Under the pieces are notes generated by a model. It was not told the DNA's origin. It searched no databases and saw nothing but the letters and a program-made list of their open reading frames with translations. From Steromphala cineraria (lineage: Eukaryota > Mollusca > Gastropoda > Trochida > Trochidae), in NCBI GenBank assembly GCA_916613615.1, contig OU744730.1, positions 18,889,406-18,953,405 of the forward strand: a stretch of DNA of 64,000 bases, read 5' to 3'. Positions within the stretch are counted from its first letter, which is position 1, and every line of letters starts with the position of its first letter. The position numbers and the translations under genes are program-made. Shown piece by piece: positions 58,741 through 64,000 of this stretch.

Positions 58741-58887
58741 TTACAGTTGAACAAAGTTTGAAACCATGTCCAGAGGTTTCATTTCAATATATGGAGATAT
58801 TAGTGTTGCAGGCTTTCCCTTTAGTTCCATACATCCAGCTACATCAGCGTATGTCTCGGCCTTAATCTTCAACACATACCCTGATAT
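58741..58887 (-). CDS. Possible last coding exon of an unrecognised protein
   Basis: On the - strand a strong acceptor (pyrimidine run, then CCCTAATAG) is followed by 48 open codons and TAA. The peptide starts ISGYVLKIKAETYADVAG, continues CMELKGKPATL, and ends NFVQL. Composition looks protein-like rather than AT-driven. I do not recognise the family. It lies downstream of the HRI stop on the same strand and opens in phase 0, the phase left by the HRI exon ending KDQ, so an alternative HRI 3' end is formally possible; a separate small gene, or chance, is also possible. A diverged inverted copy of its start is at 59168. Confidence 0.4.
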   Translation of the reverse strand: MSGYVLKIKAETYADVAGCMELKGKPATLISPYIEMKPLDMVSNFVQL

Positions 58888-59167
58888 CTATTAGGGAAAA
58901 AAAAACTTGCATCACTAATATATAGCCAACCAATCAATTGATGCAATTTAAGCAAAGCAACACAAACCGGAATGAGAAGTCACAACTGTGTGATTCAAAC
59001 TAGAAAATGAGTTTATATATCTCATGTCGCGCTGCATCAACTGCTCAGCTCGCAAGCAGCATTCCATAATGTTTACTCAAAGGCATCGCGAGATAAATGT
59101 TCTGAGATTGAAATAGGTTGGCTGAAAACATACAGGCTTAAGATAGTGTCAAGTAACAAGGGTATAC
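58888..59167. other. Spacer between the two inverted copies
   Basis: About 280 bp with no recognisable gene or repeat. It forms the loop between the exon-like sequence at 58888 and its inverted partner at 59168. Confidence 0.5.
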
Positions 59168-59223
59168 ATTTCAGGGGATGTGGTGGAGATAAAAGCAGAG
59201 ACGTATATGCTGATGTAGCAGAA
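59168..59223 (+). pseudogene. Diverged inverted copy of the exon start at 58887
   Basis: The + strand sequence after ATTTCAGG aligns with the first ~54 bases of the putative exon. Several differences fall at third codon positions (ATT/ATA, AAG/AAA, GCC/GCA, ACA/ACG, TAC/TAT), keeping IKAETY. An extra AT then breaks the frame. Either a decayed coding copy or simply one arm of an inverted repeat. Confidence 0.35.
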
Positions 59224-59571
59224 TGAGTTTCCTTTTACCTGAAATGTCTTGGAACATTGTCGCGAATATTGTATGATTGTATAATGAAGAGAAAACAAGC
59301 TCATGTTCATTTTAGGTTTATTGAAATGTTGTAAGATGAGAAATATTTACAATGGACACTAAGGGATGGTTAACATATCTGCAACAATACACTTGAGATC
59401 ATTCACTCCTCGTCTATAAACAAACTGGTGCAGATTTACATAGAGCTTAAACTCTAAGGTGCACACTACGTTATATTGGTCTTGAACAAACATTAATGAT
59501 GATTTTTAGATGCATACATACCATCACATACTTTACACAATCTGCAGTCTAAGTAAACCATTTCACTCCTA

Positions 59572-59746
59572 TACTGAGTCGAAAAGGTCTAGTAGAGGGT
59601 CACGTCAGCCAACCTTTCTGCGACCTATGATCCTCCAACGTTATATGTGCAAAGGCAGACTATTGTGGCTTGGTAAGCTGAGTTCTGATTGGCCAATTGA
59701 TACGTGGGCTGACGCGATCCTCTACTAGGCCTTTTTAGACTCAGTA
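59572..59746. mobile_element. TA-flanked MITE
   Basis: Terminal inverted repeats of about 37-38 bp (left 59574..59610 starts CTGAGTCGAAAAGGTCTAGT; right 59707..59744 is its inverse with four changes and one gap). Both outer edges are TA, the target duplication of Tc1/mariner-type transposons. The element is 175 bp, far too short for a transposase. Confidence 0.85.
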
Positions 59747-60999
59747 CTCGGATAATATTGAGAATATGTTTACTTAGACTGAATAATCTGAGAATTCTAT
59801 TCTTTTAGCTCCCTTTCCCCGACTGCTCAATGTCACAAGCTGGTTCTTTGTTTTTATTCATCTTGGCAGCTGAATACCACCAATATCGATTCAAGGCAAG
59901 GGTAGTATGTTAATATATTTGGTATGTTATTATAGAAGCATCAATGAATTGTGGCCTAACATGAAAAAATGAAATATAGAAAAAAAGGTTGAAATTGTGA
60001 GGAAAATGAATTGCTATAAGTGCCTTAGCTGCCATCAAATCAAGGAAGTACATCAAGAAGAAATTTGGCACATGTTGTATACATGAATGACTGTAGGAAA
60101 GCAATCAATAATATCAATTTAATTAACTTGTCAATTAAGACAGACATCACATTCAATATCGGGAATCCAAACCCATATTCCCTACCCTTCCAAATACTCA
60201 AACCCTTAAGTGAGGAAAATATCGTCAAACACCTTAAATGTGACCGAAGCAAAACAAAGCAACAACATATGTGTGTGTTATTGCTGCAAATAAACAAAAA
60301 ATTATTGCACATTTTGGAAATTCAGTGAGATTATTAATCTATCTACAAGGATAAAGTAACATATTCCATATTCAATGAATAACAATGTAATAGAGAATCA
60401 TAATTGTAATAACATTATGCATAATAACATTCATCACCACAAATTGTTCATCATCAGTGAAAAATAGACACAACTAAATCCCTACCAAGGCAATGATTCA
60501 GCATGATGCATGATTATCACAGTTAAATCAGGTTCCACTTCAATCAATTGGCTCCCTAAATAAATCATGAATAGGTACCAGGTAATACTGATAGTTCCAG
60601 TCGTCAGCAATATGTTCTTTATTGGCCCCGCCTTAGTACCAACCTGTCTCACCCGAGTCGATACCAAATTTCCTTGAACAGCCTAGGTTCCATACCCTTC
60701 AACATCAAATCTCTTAGGTTCGAGCCACTATTCTATTCAAGGATTGGTTTGGTCAGTTTAAGCAGTCTAAGATACACTGTCATAACTATTTTCATTATTG
60801 AAATAAGAAGTGGGAATTTGTTTGTTAGAAAAACTCTACTTTGCGACAAATGGGAGTTGTAACTTGGAAGAGACTGGAACAGCAAGAACTCATCTTTCAT
60901 CCAATAAAGTAAAGTTAATTCCCTAGATACATAGTAGATAGGTGTATTGTCTGTTTCTCCTGGATGTTGAAGATTCTCCTCTCTCTCAGCTATGCAACA
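59747..60999. other. Gene-free stretch, possibly HRI 3' UTR
   Basis: Downstream of the HRI stop on the - strand. A - strand AATAAA lies at 60617..60622 and could end a 3' UTR of about 830 bases, but this is not supported further. Reading frames at 60040, 60065 and 60733 are unmatched; the last begins in a decayed copy of the HRI C-terminal repeat. Confidence 0.5.
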
Positions 61000-61452
61000 T
61001 GTCACATCTCAGCATTAAGAGTATCACCAGATGTCCCCAAACTTAAGTTCCCCCAACAGACTCCTCTCCCTCTCTCTGTGTGATCTTGTGCCGTTCCTTC
61101 AGCTTGAGACTGAGTTAGAGTTCCTGTTAATAGATTTAATAGACACCCCTAGAGTCTAGCTGTGTCACATGATGTCCTCAAAGTTTAGTCCCAACAGCTT
61201 TTGCTGAAAATTGAAGATACTCCCACCTCAGTCTTGTCACATCACAGTATAAGAGTTTCTGTCCATAGAATAAAGAGATACCCCTAGAATCTAGCTGTGT
61301 CACCTGATGTCCCCAAACTTGAGTTGCCTTGACTGTGTCTGGAGCTGCAAGAAGCTCCTCTCCCTCTCCCGGAACATGTCCTGTATGATCCTGTGCATCT
61401 CCTTAGAGTTCCTGTCAATAGAATAAAGTGACACCCCTAGAGTCTAGTTGTG
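61000..61452 (-). repeat. Tandem copies of the HRI C-terminal end, downstream of the stop
   Basis: On the - strand, sequence coding for the end of the HRI protein recurs after the true stop. The closest copy, reading 61416..61300, gives EMHRIIQDMFRERERSFLQL, QTQSRQLKFGDIR and TGA. More decayed copies end in LGLNFEDIM-TGA at 61165 and LGELKFGDIW-TGA at 61024. Distances between the stops are 153, 135 and 141 bp, all multiples of three. The block CCCCTAGAGTCTAG after each stop is repeated too. The first copy is in the same frame as the gene, separated by TGA and TAG. Confidence 0.8.
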
Positions 61453-61677
61453 TCACCTGATGTCCTCAAAATTAAGTTCCCCCAACTGTGTATGGAGCTG
61501 CAGGAAGCTCCTCTCCCTCTCCTCCCTCTCCCGTATCATGTCCTGTATCATCTTGTCTCGCTCCTCTCTCTCCCGGAGCATGTCGTGTATGATCTTGTCC
61601 CGCTCCTCCAGCTGCTGATGAAGCTTCTTGATGTCCTCCTCCTGCTCTCCCACCTTCTCCTTCAGGTTGCTGATGAT
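61453..61677 (-). CDS. EIF2AK1: HRI last exon: C-terminal coiled coil
   Basis: Acceptor TTTTGTCCTCAG; 74 codons and TGA. It encodes IISNLKEKVGEQEEDIKKLH, then two near-identical 15-residue blocks (EERDKIIHDMLRERE and EERDKMIQDMIRERE), ending QLGELNFEDIR. The heptad-like I/L spacing and high E/R/K content predict a coiled coil. Human HRI also ends in a short coiled coil (KIIEQEKEIAELKKQL), but this one is longer through the internal duplication. Confidence 0.9.
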   Translation of the reverse strand: MISNLKEKVGEQEEDIKKLHQQLEERDKIIHDMLREREERDKMIQDMIREREERERSFLQLHTQLGELNFEDIR

Positions 61678-63149
61678 CTGAGGACAAAATAATCATTTTT
61701 ATACTCGCCCGTTGAAAATATCTCTGTTTAATAAAAAGTTATTATACATTGTTTGATAACATCCTGCGCTTACCAAATTATGTTACATCAACATGACATC
61801 ATAATTGTTTAGTATGTCAGCTGGCCAGCAGCAAAGGTCATGTCAGCGACTTCCTATATTTTGTTGACAATGTTATTTAACCTTTTATTCCCGGTTAATA
61901 ATATTTTGATGAAACTCATGAATGGTATCTGTATTTAAACCTCGCTTTCTCTTGTTAGATACCAAGCAATTCACTCATTTCATAAAAATGTGTTTAAACG
62001 GGATGTTGTTTAATATTCTCTATGTACTTATCATAATCTATTTAAACTGCACAAAAAGGACCTAACTCTTGAGAAAGTCTGTTTCAGTGAAGCAAAGAAT
62101 AACTAAAATTGCTCTGAATAAATAGAAGCTGGCAACAAAGATTGTCTACACATTCTAATTGATCCACATTATAAGTTTCATTGAAAATAAAACGATTAAA
62201 GAGGGACAGATGGAGAAAAAGCAGAACAAACAGATGGATGGATGGACAGACAGACAGGGCAATGACCATATCTGACATACCCTTGGGATAAAAATTGTCC
62301 ATACCTGGTCTTTAGAGAGGAAGAGATCACTGGTCAGCAGTATCTTAGCAGTAGGACGTTCTCGAGGGTTTGCACTTGTCATCTTCTGTATGACTTGAGC
62401 CTGTACAGAGCAACAGAATACTATGTGGAGACAAGTAAATATCAAATGAAATTCCATGGGACCATGATATGGTTGTTACTTATCAATTCTTGTGGGATTG
62501 ACAAAGAGTCATTACAAATTTAGTTTTTTTACTTATCAAATCTTATGGGACTGACACTGAGTCATTAAAAATTTGGTTTTTTTACTTATCAAATATTATG
62601 GGACTGACACTGAGTCATTACAAATTTTGTTTTTTTTACTTATCAAATCTTTACTTTTGTTTCACAAAGAGTATGTCATGTCAGAAGAAAATTTATATAA
62701 TCAAAAAATGTTATCACCTTACTCTTGCAACAAAGCCGTTACTCTTTCCTTGAAACTCTTTTTTGGTTCATCTTGTCACCCTATAGAATTCTTCTCAAAG
62801 ACATTTGAAAATCAGGTGGGTGAATGGAGGGTTGGGTTATTCTTACCCCGTACTTCCAAAGTTAAAAACTTAAATCAATATATATCTAGTTTTGGAATGG
62901 AAATTTTTGGTTATTGGAAAAACAATGCTTGTTAAGCTTAATTCACCTATGGTTCTTCTCCTCCGTTCAATTTGTATATAACACTTTCTTGAAACATTTC
63001 CTTTCAGTTACCTGTATAGGCCAGTTTGCTGCAAAGTTATCGGGCAGTTTTCCATTTCTGAGATTAGATATTGTTTCATGCTTCTCCATCTCCGTCACAA
63101 AGCGGTTGTACATTTCAAATAGAATCACTCCCAGACTGAAGATATCACA
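61453..63149 (-). CDS. EIF2AK1: Heme-regulated eIF2alpha kinase (HRI), C-terminal exons
   Basis: HRI phosphorylates Ser51 of eIF2alpha in response to heme shortage or mitochondrial stress and so slows translation initiation in the cytosol. Three exons (46, 32 and 74 codons, all phase 0) give the last 152 residues: kinase subdomain IX (CDIFSLGVILFEM), FVTEMEKHETISNLRNGKLP and PIQAQVIQKM (human HRI FGTEMERAEVLTGLRTGQLP and PVQAKYIQHL), the subdomain XI Arg (NPRERPTA), then a coiled coil. GCN2 fits less well because it continues into a HisRS-like domain, whereas this ends in a short coiled coil like HRI. The kinase core and regulatory N-terminus lie beyond base 64000. Confidence 0.88.
61678..62304 (-). 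other. HRI intron between the last two exons
   Basis: A 627-bp intron with donor CAG|GTATGG. It includes a short GGATGGATGGACAGACAGAC simple repeat near 62236. Confidence 0.88.
62305..62400 (-). CDS. EIF2AK1: HRI exon: kinase subdomain XI
   Basis: Acceptor CTCTGTACAG, donor CAG|GTATGG, 32 codons, phase 0. It encodes AQVIQKMTSANPRERPTAKI then LLTSDLFLSKDQ. The Arg of PRERPTA is the invariant subdomain XI arginine, and human HRI has RNSSQRPSAIQLLQSELF here. Confidence 0.92.
62401..63011 (-). other. HRI intron with 53-bp minisatellite
   Basis: A 611-bp intron. A minisatellite at 62478..62655 is listed separately. A 120-codon + strand frame at 62573 crosses it and has no match. Confidence 0.88.
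62478..62655. repeat. 53-bp minisatellite, 3.3 copies
   Basis: Copies start ACTTATCAA at 62478, 62531, 62584 and 62638. Each contains ATGGGACTGACACTGAGTCA followed by TTA and a T-run before the next copy. Confidence 0.92.
63012..63149 (-). CDS. EIF2AK1: HRI exon: kinase subdomains IX-X
   Basis: Acceptor TTACATTTCAG, donor CAG|GTAACT, 46 codons, phase 0. It encodes CDIFSLGVILFEMYNRFVTE, MEKHETISNLRNGKLPDNFA and ANWPIQ. The D-x-(F/Y)-S-x-G core is subdomain IX. It joins in frame to the next exon as PIQ-AQVIQ, matching human PVQ-AKYIQ. Confidence 0.93.
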
Positions 63150-64000
63150 CTGAAATGTAAGGAAAAATCTTCTTTCTTAGATGATGCTATAACATGCCTC
63201 ATTTTTCATCCATCAATAGCAAGTTGAAAAATATACTACCATCTCATATATCAATAGTTTACAATGTAACAAAGTACCAAAGCATACCGGTAGAATCATT
63301 CAAGCATTCTCTCCCGACAAAGGTTTCTCAAGTAATATTCTACTACGTTACTAGTTATCCGTATTTAAAAATCCCCAGGTGTAAAATATCTGCAATTTCA
63401 CATTTTTATCAAACCAACTGAAATGTTTATCTCTCCTTAGTAGGAACAGTTCTAGTGGTCATTATAAAACATTGTTGTATATTTCATAACTAATCAGGAT
63501 TTGGTAATTCTTCCTCATTAAGTGTTATACTTGCGATAGAGACTACATGGGAAGATGTTAGGTAAGTAGAGTCAGCCTCTGTTGGAAATGAAGATGAATT
63601 AAGTTCTGACATTACAGCTTCCACGGGTAAACAAAATTTGACTCGAGTACTCGAGAGGTGGAACTCAACTCGGACCCAACATTTTATCTTTACCCAAGAA
63701 CGTGAAATTGTTGTTCAGCCATGATATTACACATATATTTCGACATATAAATGGTCATTTATGGCATATTTTGACTTCAGTGTCTTGAAAGAGTAATACT
63801 GATCATCGATCTTCACATGTAACAGACAAACAGAATGAAATTTTATTAAAGATATATTATCATACTTGCATGCGGTTCGGGGTGAAATTAAGCTATTGAG
63901 AAAATAAATACATCACTCTGTAGAAAAATCTTTCGTCAAAATTTAGATATCACGTTTACATATTCTTATCAACAATAACATATTTATTTCAACGCCAAGA
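63150..64000 (-). other. Upstream HRI intron, running off the window
   Basis: No further kinase exon (activation loop or APE motif) is found up to the window end, so this is presumably intron. A + strand 75-codon frame at 63194 is unmatched. Confidence 0.7.

Noticed and set aside
61450..61696. Leu/Pro-rich + strand frame and a Gly/Ala-rich - strand frame over the HRI last exon
   Set aside because: Shadows of the coiled-coil coding frame, which matches HRI and has the right splice phase.
61453..63149. Assignment of the kinase to GCN2 (EIF2AK4)
   Set aside because: The subdomain IX sequence is similar, but the TEMEKHETISNLRNGKLP stretch and a short coiled-coil ending fit HRI, whereas GCN2 continues into a HisRS-like domain.

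Overview
The window is animal nuclear DNA: AT-rich, intron-dominated, with short GC-richer exons bounded by GT/AG sites, and with many short non-autonomous transposons, tandem arrays and foldbacks. The protein matches and the style of dispersed repeats (including a short repeat ending in an ACTCACTCACT tail that I associate from memory with marine snails) suggest a mollusc, perhaps a gastropod. This is inference; no species is claimed.

Two genes are recognised, arranged tail to tail. On the + strand, 17734..52215 holds twelve exons of a Spire-family actin nucleator: the C-terminal part of the KIND domain, three visible WH2 actin-binding repeats, an acidic linker that may hold the myosin-V-binding motif, a long Ser/acidic linker exon, the spir-box, and a FYVE-like zinc finger with all four CxxC pairs. 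All intron phases agree and the exons join to 635 codons plus a stop. The N-terminal KIND exons were not found and probably lie upstream of base 1 or in the large AT-rich stretch 501..17317. On the - strand, 61453..63149 holds the last three coding exons of a heme-regulated eIF2alpha kinase (HRI, EIF2AK1-like): kinase subdomain IX to XI followed by a C-terminal coiled coil. The rest of that kinase lies beyond base 64000.

Layout: 1..500, three tandem ~165-bp repeats; 501..17733, gene-free with small repeats, a hairpin element and a TTAA-flanked MITE; 17734..21163, four Spire exons; 21164..36669, a 15.5-kb intron with degenerate tandem arrays and two complementary triplet microsatellites; 36670..52215, the remaining eight Spire exons, with a tandem array carrying a perfect 30-bp-arm palindrome inside the 8-kb intron; 52216..58740, 3' flank with a 611-bp MITE (58-bp inverted repeats, 9-bp target duplication), a 143-bp tandem array and a ~1.4-kb repeat with a twin module; 58741..58887 (-), a possible last exon of an unrecognised protein; 59572..59746, a TA-flanked MITE; 61000..61677, the HRI last exon and an in-frame tandem array of its own C-terminal end downstream of the stop.

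The two proteins have no known functional link (actin nucleation on vesicles; translational control by heme and mitochondrial stress). The most unusual observations are the reiterated HRI C-terminus with periods that are all multiples of three, in-frame alternative donors in Spire, the new MITE families (two copies of one end within 60 bp of Spire splice acceptors), and the unexplained - strand exon with a diverged inverted partner. No new multi-gene system was found.
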